A stretch of DNA of 64,000 nt, from assembly GCA_027625915.1 (NCBI GenBank), contig JANTQA010000029.1, forward strand, positions 4,216,001 through 4,280,000. The letters run 5' to 3'. Below, one piece after another: positions 1 through 22,400 of the stretch. Source of the stretch: Anaeramoeba flamelloides. Taxonomy: Eukaryota > Metamonada > Anaeramoebidae. Positions within the stretch are counted from its first letter, which is position 1. Each line of letters begins with the position of its first letter. A program made the translations under genes and the position numbers. The notes under the pieces are model-generated. The model was not told the origin of the DNA. It did no database searches and saw only the letters and a list, made by a program, of their open reading frames with translations.

Positions 1-10394
<10,394 letters not shown>

Positions 10395-11959
10395 CAAAAA
10401 AGTTGAAAAAAATGACGAAATTGAAGAAAAATAAGAACTAAAAAATTCAGAAATGTAAAATCATTTTTAGTTCAATTTCTCGTTATTTAATTAGGTTACT
10501 CAACTTTCAAAATATTCTTTACCAAGAATATTTCGTGATCAAGTAATTTTAAAGTGTTTTTTTAAATACAAATAAATCCAAGTGTTTTTCCAAGTTGAGG
10601 TAAAACAATTTCCAAAATGAAAAAAAACATTTATACAACCAAAAATATCTTAAAAATTTTTTGAAAATTGAAAAAGATTTAAGGGAGTAGCTACACTCTA
10701 AGAGATGATAAAAATTTGAGAGAGATGAGAAAAGAGTATTTTGTTTGAGTGGGGTGTGATTGTAGATTCTCTAAAAATTTTTTTGTAAAAATTTATTTGA
10801 TATTTGTGTTTAATATCGATAAACAATAAAAAAAAGAGAAAAGAATTGATAAAATCGATAGGATTTTTAAATTTAAATAGTTTTTTTTTTTGGGGGGGAT
10901 AATTTTAGATTCTTAGAATAAAACTTATAGTTTTTTTGTGGTTTAAAATTTGATAGAATATAATCATATTCACTTCTCCAATTCTGACCAAATTGAAGTG
11001 TTTCAAACCCTAACTATAAATGTTTTAGGATAATTATTATTTTTTGGAATCATTCAAGCTATTAAAGCCCCATTCATGTTTCCTTTTGTGATTTTCACAA
11101 TTGTAATATTGTTTTTAGTTTTTAAACAAAATCCATTATTCCCAAATCTCACTGATATAAAAATATCTTTCTTATTACTTTTTGTTTTCATGATTAAAAA
11201 AAATTTAAAAATAAGGAAAAAATAAAAAAAGAAATAAATAAATGCCACAATAGAATGTTGAGATAAGGATAAAAAATTAGTCATTCAAATTCGAAACACT
11301 CTTTTAAGCAATTCAAATCAACGTTCAATTGTAAAAATTTCTTTGAGATCTTGGAAATAAATAAAAAAAATCTAATGAATGAAGTACTTTAAATAATAAA
11401 AATCAATGAGGTTAAAACCAAAGTAAAAAATGTTGTTTTCTGATCCTCTTCAAAATTACAAAAAAGTGAAAATTTTTCCTTTACCGTGGCTACTCCCGTA
11501 AGGTTGATTAAAAAATTAATATATGTGTCTTACAAACGTTAATGAAAATTAATATCTTTTAGAAGTACTTTCTAAAGACACGATTATGTATTTTGGTTGC
11601 CAAAAAATTCTAGAAAATCTCATAATATCCCTCAATAATAAAAACAAAAAGAGTTTTACAAAATAATTTTGTTTGAATTTTTAAACTGAATTTGATTTTT
11701 TTATTTTTCAATGTGTTAGGAAGTCAAATTAAATTTGTGACTATAAAATAAAAAGTTTATATACCAAGGAAGGAATTTTTCAATGATTTTTAAATATGTG
11801 AAAATATGAATAAATTTCCATTTAGTCAACAGTTGGTAAAACATTTGCTCTAGAATGGTTAAAATGTTAAGATTACACAACAAAAAAAGAAAAAGAAAAG
11901 TAAAAAGGTAGTCAAATAAAATAAAGAAGTTAAAACCTATATTATTTTTTTTTTTTTAT
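10395..11959. other. Intergenic, upstream of the BEACH gene
   Basis: AT-rich DNA with homopolymer runs, including a G run near 10890. A 45-codon minus-strand frame at about 11057-11191 has protein-like composition but no visible splice partner or homologue. Nothing else is supported. Confidence 0.5.
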
Positions 11960-13440
11960 TTTTTATTTTTGAAGAGAGAAAATTGCTTTTCTCCTGTGTG
12001 CCCTAATTTCTAAACTTTTTTTTAGAAATTTTGTTAAAGAATCACAAATTTTATTATCACTTACTAATGATAATATATATGATGAATTCTTTTTATTAAT
12101 TATATCTCCGATATTATTAATTTTTTTATTTTTTTCAAAAAATTCAGATATCCAGATTTTTTCGATTTATTTTATAGGCCGGACAGTCCCATAAAAAAAT
12201 GATCGAAATCTTCAATGCTATCAATATTTAACTTTTCTTTACATAAATCACGATTTTTATTTTTAGTTTTACTTGTTACATAAGAGTACCTATTTAAACA
12301 ATTAGTAAAATTTCGAAATTTTAGAATTGTTTTTTGAAGCTTTCCAGTTTAAATATTTCTGTTGTTCGAAATTGCAATTTTGTTGTTTTATAATTTTTTA
12401 GATATTGTTGAACTTTCCAACTAGGTGAATTTTTCCAATTCGGTTAATCGAAAAACTTTTAATTCTAAATCTAATAATTTTAATCCCTTAGTGTGCCAAT
12501 TAATATTTTCATTTTCCAATTTTCGAAAATTTAGTATTGTTTTTTAATTTTTTTTAAATTTAAGAAATCTAATTTTTCTATCAATTTATATTTTCTTCGG
12601 TATATTTTTAATCTAGCGAGATCAATTTTTTGCTTCAGTTTTATAAATTAATCGAGGTGAATGGATATTAATTTGTAAGAAATTTGTGACTGTTTTATTG
12701 ATAAATCTATCAATTCTTTCAAAATCATTTTGTTTCAAGTCAAATATTTCAAGACCATAATAAAGTTGACTTAAAATGAGAGCTTTGAAAGAAGTTATTT
12801 TGACTCCATTGTTGAGTTTATTTTGTTGAAACAATCGATTAAGTGTTTCCAAGGACTTTTCCACTTTTTTTGAAATTATATTCAAGATGCGTGTTTTTTT
12901 CTAACCAAATCCCAAGATAAAAAAATATCTTTTAATTCTTTTTTTATATTTGGTTTTTTTTATTATGTGGGTTCATCCCGAATCTTTTTATTATTTCAAA
13001 AAATACTTTCTAAATTAATTTTTAGAGAGATTAATGGCCCTTTCATAATAAGAATAAGATCATCTGCATACATTTGAACATGAACAGCTAAAGTTTTTAA
13101 CTTTTCTAGTAGGAAATGAGATATAAATGCGAAGAGAATTGGTGATAAAGGGATCTCCTTGATAAACTCCAATTCCTTCTTTTTTGTAATATTTCAAGAG
13201 CCAATTTTTAATTGTTTCATTTTTTGATAAATTTTTTAATAGATTGATATATTAACGAGTGTTGTATAGAGTCAAAACATTTTTTGTATGTCTATAGTAA
13301 CTACAAAGTATTCTGTATTTTTATTTTTATTTTTTATTTTTTTAAATTTTCTTAATAAATTTAAAACAGCAATTCTTGTTCCAAAATATTTTTTAAATCC
13401 AAATTGTTTTTTTGAAATCAAGTCCCAAAACCTATATTAT
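11960..13440 (-). mobile_element. Degenerate LINE (non-LTR retrotransposon) with reverse transcriptase remnants
   Basis: Read on the minus strand the frames give, in order, a remnant of the finger/palm region, an SPILFAFISHFLLEK stretch equivalent to the LSPLLF block, and QMYADDLILI at about 13048-13077, the catalytic YADD motif of reverse transcriptase. After the thumb-like part (QLYYGLEIFDLKQNDF) comes a C-terminal segment with DLCKEKLNIDSIEDFDHF, a decayed C..C/E..HF finger of the kind that ends many LINE ORFs. The 3' end near 11960 lacks the long array-bearing tail of other copies. Many stops and frame changes; dead. The 5' end and any endonuclease domain are not visible. Clade not assigned. 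Confidence 0.85.
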
Positions 13441-13489
13441 TTGAAGAAAAATTAAAAATATAAAAGTTACTACTAAACCTTTCATTAAT

Positions 13490-13988
13490 ATTTTTTAAAA
13501 AAAAATCATATTTAATAAATTCTAGAAGAAATACCTAATTAGAACCATTCGCTAATTTGAAATGTTAACAATTGTTTATGAATTACAATACTCACAAAAC
13601 AAAAAAATATACAATTATCAATACTAATAAATTATAGGTTTACTAAAAATTTTTGAGTTGAACAAAATAATAAAAAGCATTGGTATATTTTTTGTAATTC
13701 TATTAGGAATATTGATCGATCAAAGATTAGATACTATCAACTAATTTTATTTGAGTACTTCTATTTGAACAACTCAACTTTAGTATAATATCAAACGTTC
13801 AAAAAAAATTTTGATCAACAAAACAAGTCACGTAATTCAAAAAAATAAATTAAAACAAAAAAACTAAAAGATGAAAAAATGATTGTCATATTTTTTCAAA
13901 AATCAAAATTTATTTCAAATTTGAATGGAATTGTATTCTCATGATTGTTTTAAGTGTTTAACTGTGAGGAAAATTTTGAATTTTAGTT
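13490..13988 (-). mobile_element. MITE family A, left-truncated copy
   Basis: Aligns with 31483-32017 in the same orientation and with 20023-20559 and 23766-24314 inverted. Shared landmarks include TATCAATACTAATAAAT, AACTAATTTTATTTGAGT and GAATTGTATT. The right end (GAATTTTAGTT) is intact; the left terminal repeat is missing. The remaining 439 bases to the MYB stop hold no recognisable feature. Confidence 0.75.
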
Positions 13989-14427
13989 CATTTTCAAAGG
14001 TATTAAAAGGTGATTTAATTAAAAATTGTCTATTTAAAACCCATTCTGACATTTAAAAATATTTCTAAGTTTTCTCAATTTTTTTAAAAAAGTGTTTTAC
14101 TTTTTTCTTTCAATGTTAAAAATTTCAAATTTTGGAAATCACAGAAACCAAAGAAATCACAGAAACCATTTTTTCAGGATCAGAACTTTCAAACTATTAC
14201 CCAGACTCAATAATGGTCTAACACTAACAAATTATTTTATTTTTCAAATTAAAAATAAATCCAGGAAAAATAATTTACTCAAAAAAAAAAAATTACGTCA
14301 ATTGTCTAAAATGACATATATAATTTTTATTTTAAAAATATAAAATATACGAAAATAATTTTTGATTCTAATATTTGAAAATTAATGATAATTTCTTTAA
14401 TTAGCATAATTTTCAATTGTTGGTGTG

Positions 14428-17400
14428 TCAATCATTTTTAACACAGATATTTTTTTCATTTTTACTATTTAAAATTGGTTTATTGGTACAATTTAATTTA
14501 TTATTAGTATTATTATTATTTGGTTTAAAAGTTTCTTGATTTATGTTATTTAATTTTTTTGGTTCTTTAATTAATGAAAATATTTTGGAGTTTTGAAAAA
14601 AATTTGGGGAATTAGTTTTTGAAAAATATAATTCTGAAAAATAATCAGATTGCTTATCAAAACTAAGAAATGTTGACTTTGACAAAAGTAGTCTTGGGGT
14701 TTTTGGCTTATGTTTCGGGTTATTAAAGATATATTTTTTGCGTTGGTGTGTGGGTGTTGTAAATGGTGTTATTTTAAGCATTGAGCGGTTTGTCCTTTGT
14801 TTTCGCTTTTCTTTCTTTTTTTCGCCTTTCTTTTCCTCTTCCTTTTCATTTTTCTCTTTTTCTTTTTCTTCCTCTTCCTCTTCCTCTTTTTCCTCTTCTT
14901 CTTCCTCCTCTTTTTCTTCTTCATCGATTTCTGGTTTGTTTTTATTATTTTTTTCTTCCTCTTCTTCCTCTTCCTCCTCTTCATATTCTTCCTCATATTC
15001 CTTTTCCTTTTCCTTTTCCTTTTCTTTTTTTGGGTGATTCACATTTCTAAAAATATTATTTGTATTTTCAATTTTCGATAAGTTTAAAGTGAATTGAAAT
15101 TGATTGGGTTTGTTTTGATCACCTTTTTCTTGTCTTCTACTCCCTTTTATGTTATTGTTTTTCCCCATCTCTTCATCATTTTCATCAGAAAATAATTGCT
15201 TTTTGATCGTTCTTGATTTTTTTGCTAATTGTAATTTATTTTTGAAAAAATTCTTTGTTTTTTTTCTTTTTCTTTTCCCTTTTTCATTTTCATGTTCTTT
15301 TTCATCGCCAGAACTTGATTCTATTTTTAAATAATTATTTTCTTCAGATACGCTTTCTAGATCCATTGATTCTGTTTCCAAAGATTCCATTTTGGAAAGA
15401 TTGTTTCGCAAGAGTTTTTTATTAATTTCGGCTCCCTTGACTTTTTCCTTTTTTCTTCCAATTTTTCTTTTTCCTTGTCCTTTTTTCGATTTCTTTTTCT
15501 TTTTATTTTTATTTTTCCTTTTCTTTTTCCTTTGAGTATTGTGGTTCAACCTTTTTTTTTTGGTTTCATTCGTAATTATGCTATTATTAGAACTGTTAAT
15601 TGACATTAAAAGAGAAGATACCGATTTTGTAGAAAAATAATTAAATTGGTTGTCTTTTTTAATTTCAATTTCAATTTCTTTTTTATTTGTTTCTTGTTCT
15701 TTTTTGTGATCTTCATTTTTTTCCTTTTCTTTTTCTTTTTCTGTTTCCTTTTCCTTTTCCTTTTCCTTTTCCTTTTCCTTTTCTTTTTCCTTTTCCTTTT
15801 CCTTTTCCTTTTTCTTGTCCTTTTTCTTGTTCTTTTTCTTGTTCTTTTTCTTCTTCACTTTTTCTTTCTCTTCTTCTTCATCTCCCTCTCCCTCTTCCTC
15901 TTCCTCTCGCTCTTCCTCTTCCTCTTCTTTTTCTATTTCATTTTCATTCACAAGATCTTTCAAATTATATTCTTTTGAGTTTTTTTTCATTAACTTTTGT
16001 GAAAAATCTAGCTTTCTTCGGCAAAACACAATTTTTTTTGTTTTAATTTTTATTGTTTTTGTTTTTTCTTTTTTTTTTGACCGGCTTCCTTTTGGCCTTC
16101 CTCTTTTTCTTGGTGAATTTTCTTCAGTAAAAGGTTTTTTTTCTAAATGAATTCTTTTGCTTATGGTAGAATTCCATCGATTTTTAATTTTATTATCAGG
16201 CCTACCTGGTAGAAATGATTTAATTTTTGACCATTTGTTCCCAAATTCTTTATGCTTTTCAATTAGAATTGAATCCTCTTCAGGTGTCCATGGCTGCTTT
16301 TGAATAGATGGATCTAATTGATTTTTCCACCTTAAGAATTTTATAGATATTACATAATATATATAGAATAATAAAGAATAGAATAAATTAATGATTTATT
16401 CTCAAAATATTTTTATTATCAAATATTTGTGAACTCATTAAAGGACTATATTAGTTTTATGTTCAACGGGGGGGGGGGGGGTTGAAATACAATATATTAG
16501 TCCATAAAAATTATTTAAAAGTTTGTGAATTGAATAAAGACAAAAAGATAGCATATTTTTTGGATATTTGAATGAAAATTAAAAATATTGTATTTAACAA
16601 AAACTTTTTGGAAATTTTCAAATAAAAAAAATTAAAATAATTTTTTTTTGTTTTTCTCTTGCTCCACCTTGCTTTCTACTTGATATTAATATATATTTAT
16701 ATCCTTAGACTAAACTCTATTATATTCAAAAATGAAGTAGAAAGTTGGCGAAATAAGAGTATTTTGATTTTCGAACATTTTCAGGATAAATTTCGAATTT
16801 TGATTGGAATAAAATAGTTTTGACCAACTTTCAAATTTTTAGAAAAAAAACCTAAATTTTAACAAGATCTTTTGTCTCAATATTCTTTTACGTGATAAAC
16901 TTGTTGTTCATTCATAAAAGTAATATACGCAGACCATAAAATTAGGATAGTCCTTAATTTAATTCATTAATTTTGTTTTTATGAAAAATTTCAAAAACAA
17001 ATTTAAAATTTCGAAATTTTACTAATAGTTTAAATAAGTACTTTTATTTAACAAATAAAAATTGTGATTTACTAAAAAACAATCAAAATAATAATATTAT
17101 TTGGGATTTCGATCATTTTCTGTGGGATCGTGTCGTCAAGTGCCGCACAGTGCCTTGGAGTGCCGTAAAGTGTCAGAGTTTTTTTTAATTTTTGTTTTTG
17201 TTTCAAAAATCTCTTAATTTTCGAATTAAAACAAAAATTAAAAAAAAAATCTAACGAAAAGTGTCTGTCAATTGACGTAGAGTGCAGTAGATTCATTAGT
17301 TTTTATAGCATTAAAAAGAGAAAAATCAAGAAAACATAACGGCGGTTTTCCAGAATTTAAAATAATGGAGAAAAAGCAAAGATTTTATTCAATTTCTTTT

Positions 17401-19421
17401 GATTTCTGGAAAAACTAACGACAATTTTTTATAATTTAAGAAATAAACAGAAATTTTATTTAATTTCCTTTTCCAAAATTAAAAAAAACCTAACTGCATT
17501 TTTCTTAAGATTTTCAGTTTCATTACTTTTTTTTTTGTAAAAAATCTTGAAAATTAAATATTTTGTTTATTTGGTTATTGATTTTCAAAGAAAAGTCTGA
17601 CCATTATCAAAAAGATTTCAGAAAATAAACTCAGGGTAAATGGAATAAAGCTATCTTGATTTTAATTTTGAGAAGGATAAATTTAAAATCTGTTAGTTTT
17701 TCCATTTTTGAAACTTGCTTTCTCATTATAGTAAAGTTTAAATTGAATATCATTGACAAATTCTTGCAATTGGTTTTCTCTTTGGGTTTACCAATAAAAA
17801 AACAAAAGATACCAAATCGTGGATTAATTTCACAAAAAGGCGCGGTTAAAAAAAAAAATGAGAAAATCCAAAGTAAAATTTTTCATGTATTCCAAAATAA
17901 AGGCGAATAACTAGAATCTTTATTCTTTCTCTTTTTTAAATTTATCTGACTCTTCATCATGTTCAAAAGGTAAGGAAATGGGAAATGCATTTGGAAAGGA
18001 AATTTAATTCGTCTTTCAGAGAAGGTTCCACAAAATCCTTTCATAAATTAACTTGAATGCAGAAACACTAAATTTGAAAAAGCCTTAAGACCTCCAAACT
18101 TCATCTTTAAAAAGTCCGAAGAAGTCAAAAAAAAAAAGAAAAATAAATAATTTTTAAAAATAAATTTTTTCTATCACATTTAATAACAAGTTTGCTTACA
18201 TTGAAAAACCAAACTTTAAAACAAAAAAACAAACAATATTTTTATATGATCTTAATTCTAAAAGTTAAAAAAGAATCGACAGAATATTTCCATTACTGTT
18301 TGAAAAAAGTAAAAATTCATCTCAAATTTTGATAACTTTTTGATTTTTATTTCTAACGAGTCAATCCAGTCACTTTTGTGTTTTACTAATTCTAAATTAG
18401 TGATAAGGGTGTCTGAAAAATGATAAACTTTGAAATTATCTTAAAATAGGAGATTTTTGGTTTCGAAAATAAATTAATTTTCTAGAAAGAGTTTTAATCG
18501 TTGTAAACTAGTTTTTTTTTTTTTTTTTCAGACTTCATAAAACACCCTTTTTTTTAGCGAAAAGTATTTATTTATTTCCCTAAGAAAATTAATTTAATTT
18601 TTTTTTTTCAAAAGACTAAACAGATTTGATTTTAGTGAATAGAAAAAAGTTTTTGATATTTGAAAAAAAACGATTTACTCGAAAAAAAATAATAAATTTA
18701 TAATTAAACCTTTTAGTACATATATAAACTCTGTTTCAGTCAAAGGGGCCAAAGTTTTTTTCAAATATCAATTATTTTATATAATTGACCATTTGAAGAA
18801 CAAATAAGAAATAAAGAGAATAATAAACCTCAAAGAAATGTTGATACAAGTCTGAAAGAAAACTAATTAATCAATAGCTTTTCAAAAAAATTGAAAAACT
18901 CAAATTCTTAGGGCCCTATTGAGAAAAACAACGATGTTCGTTTTGAACTTCTACTGGTATTTGAATAATAAATATGAAACATTTTTCACTTCATTTTCTA
19001 TACTTTTCTTTTAGAAATCAAGCCCCCAAACAAAGTTTGTTGGTATTTGTGGTCTCTATTTGAAAAAGGAAATGAAAATGAAGTGAAAATTTTTCACATT
19101 TATTAAACAAATATCAAGATCGAAGATCAAATCAAAAATTCCAATAGAAATCAATAGATTTCTCAACAATCTTTACATGGTTTCAATGACCTTAGAATAA
19201 CACATTTTTACCAAGTGACTATTGATCTTGCAATAAAAAATTTTTTTGCAAATGAATTAGGTTTTTAAAAAAAAAACACAAAAAAAAAAACAAAAATGTG
19301 TAGAAATGTGAAAAAATGATTTCAATTTTGAAAATTTTCAAAATAAAATTTTTCTTCTAATATCTATGCAAACCCTTTAAACACGTTTATTATATCATTA
19401 AAACTGGGCCCCTTTGACTGA

Positions 19422-19462
<41 letters not shown>

Positions 19463-22400
19463 CAAATATTGTACAAAATGAATCTATAAAGTTTAAAAAT
19501 GAATCGTTGAATAAAAAAAAATGTTAATTTTTGTTAATTTGACTATTACAGGCTCTTAACTATTAAAATCCAAATTCTTATTTGAAAAAAAAAAGAAAAA
19601 TTTAATGATCTAAATTATTTTTTATTTTATGTTTTTATGGCAAATCAACTTTTAATAATTATCTGGTTATTATTATTTATTCAAGTTATCTTATTGAAAC
19701 TAACATACTTTTTAAATTTTGAAAAAAAAAAATAAAATTTAGTTTCAAAATTCCTCTTTGAAATTAAACCAAAAATGCAAAATAAATTTTAATGTAATAA
19801 ATCATTAGTAGATTTTGAAGGAAATATTTTTTTTCTCAAAGTTATCTTTTTTTTTTTTTTTGAGTTTATTGTTATTTTTTGAAAAAATTGGTTTACGAAC
19901 ACTTATTTTAAAAAAACAATTATTTAGGTATTCGTTCAAAATATTTTATATTTATATTTAATTTCTTATGATTGCTAAAAAAAAAAAAAACATTTAAGGA
20001 ATAAGAAATAATATATATATATAAACTAAAATTCAAAATTTTCCACACAGCTAAAACGTTCCAAACAATCACAATAATACAATTTCATTGAAATTGAAGA
20101 TAATTTTCATTTTTGTAAAATATGAAAATCATTTTTTCATCTTTTAGTTTTTGTTTTCATTTCATTGTTTGAATTACGTAATCTTTTTTCATTCGATCAA
20201 AATTTTTTTCAACCATCGATATTAGGTTAAAGTTGAGTTGTACCAAATAGAAGAACTCAAATAAAATTAGTTGGTAGTATCTAACCATTTGATCGATCAA
20301 TATTCCTAATAGAATTTAAACAAATTTACCAATGTATTTTTTTGTTTTGCTCTCTCTAAAATTTTTAACACACCCATGATTTATTTGTATTGATAATTAT
20401 TTATTTATTGTTTTGTGAGTATTGTAATTTATAAACAAGTGTTAACATTTCAATTTGTGAATGGTTCTAATTTGGTAAATCTTCTTGAATTGATTAAATA
20501 AGTTGTTTTTTTTTTCACAAATCGAATTTTGGTGTGTTAAAAATTTTGAATTGGGGTTTATATATATATATATATATATATTAATTTCAAATAGTTCATA
20601 AAACTTTTAATTCGTAGAGTTATTTGTCGATAATTCTTCTTGATTTTTTTTTAAAATATAAATGGGGTTTTTCTATTTCTAATTTGGATATTAGTAATAG
20701 GTTAATTTAAATAATTTTTCATTGAAGTAAGCAAAACCAATTTTTTTATTCAATCCATTAAAAATAAAAACTATATAAAAACATTAATATATGTCCCTAC
20801 GACCCAAAAAACACTAAAAATGGAAAACTGATCAAATACTTTCCATTAATACAATTAAAAAAACAAAATGAAAAAAATAAAAATAAATAAAGTTTCAATT
20901 TAACTTTATCTTGAAAACATTTTTTACCAAAATCATTGAATTCAAAGTTGAAATTATGTATATTTTTAGATTCACTCTCTTGTTTTAACTCATTTACTAA
21001 AACAAATTCTAAATTATGGGAATTTTCTTTTCACAAAAGGCACTAATTTGGTCCTCAAATGTTTTTTTTAGTTTTAAATGGTACATTTAAAAAAAAAGTT
21101 GAACTAAAAGGATAAACTTTCTGGAAAAGCATTCTAATTTAATATATTAACTTATTCTTTGATTTCAAACTTTTCTCAACCCCAATTTTTCAAAAAAAAA
21201 ATAAAAAAGTGCACAGTAATTTCAAAAAATATTTTCGATATTCAAAAGTTGAGAGTGTTTTTATTCTAAAAAAAATTATGACAGTGGTTAATTGAATTAA
21301 GTTATGAACCCAATTTCGAAAATATTAATCAGAAAAAAATAGTGCTTAATTTTATTAAGGACATATAAAATCATAATTATAAAAATGGATTTAAAGAAAA
21401 AAAAAAAAGATTTTTAAGATCTTTCTGATAAAACTGTAATATTAATTAAAATATTTCAAAAAAGAATTTTTTTTCAATTTATTTTTTAAGAGTTTTTCTT
21501 TTATAGTTAGATCCAATACACGGACATTTGATTAGACAAACTTTGAAAAAATACAAAATCAATTTTCCTATTTCAAACATCTTTAACCATAATTTATTAT
21601 ATTTTTACGTAATTGAAATTATTTTTTCTTTTTATCTTTTTCATTTCTTTTATCTTTTATCTTGTCTAAAAGATAATGAGGGTTATTGAATCCACAAATT
21701 ATCCATCAAAAACAAGTTAAACTCGTTTTACAAAAAAAAAATGAACCATAAAATATTCACAAGGACTTTTTTGATCAACAAATTATTTTCGTTTTTTTTT
21801 GGTAGAATTTTCTCTTTAAATTTCAACAAAAGACTTTTTAACAAATCTTGAAATTATATTTTTGATCAGTTGAAAATTCAACTTTAAATCGATAAAATTA
21901 AAAAAAAAAAAACATTTTTTCAAATTGGTAACACAATTGTAAAAAATTAGTAAGATCACAAAAAATTATTTTTTGATTACTTTTAAAATTCTTCTTGCAT
22001 AAAAAAAAATAATTTTGCAAAGGTGAAAAAAAAAAAAAAATTAAGTTGCTTAAATCATTTTGTTTGTGTTTTGAATTAGTTAAATTTCTTTTTAAATTAG
22101 ATTTTATCATTTTAATAAATTAAGTAATTTTTTTTAAAAAAAACTATTTGTCGAAAATATCGTAATGTGTAAAATAAATTGATAATCGAAAAACAAACCT
22201 TTCTCTGCATTGCTTTGAGGTTCTTCTTGGTATATACTTTGCCACTTTTGACCATTTTGAATCTCCAAATAATTTTACATATTTTATTAATAATTTATCT
22301 TCTTCTTCCGTCCATTTGCCCTTTTTCAATATTGGATTCAACACCTAAGAAATTAAAAACATTTTTTTTTAGAATTAGATTTAAAAAGGATGATAAAAAT

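Larger units (their letters stand above)
16331..22198 (-). other. MYB intron 4, 5.87 kb, a nest of repeats
   Basis: Donor AG|GTTTGT at 22198 and acceptor TTAAG at 16331; joining restores CRERW. Contents from the acceptor side: a 13-base G run near 16470; the array/palindrome repeat at 17130-17540; unassigned AT-rich DNA to 18720; MITE family B; a TA microsatellite; repeat block B with a MITE A copy inside it. No convincing coding sequence. Confidence 0.85.

Noticed and set aside
11054-11284. Small minus-strand frame with FGNNGFCLKTKNN
   Set aside because: Only about 45 codons after its ATG, no splice partner and no recognisable domain.
22144-22344. Separate single-repeat MYB gene
   Set aside because: The repeat is R2 of the 3R-MYB; it lacks its own start, and exact splice phases join it to exons on both sides.
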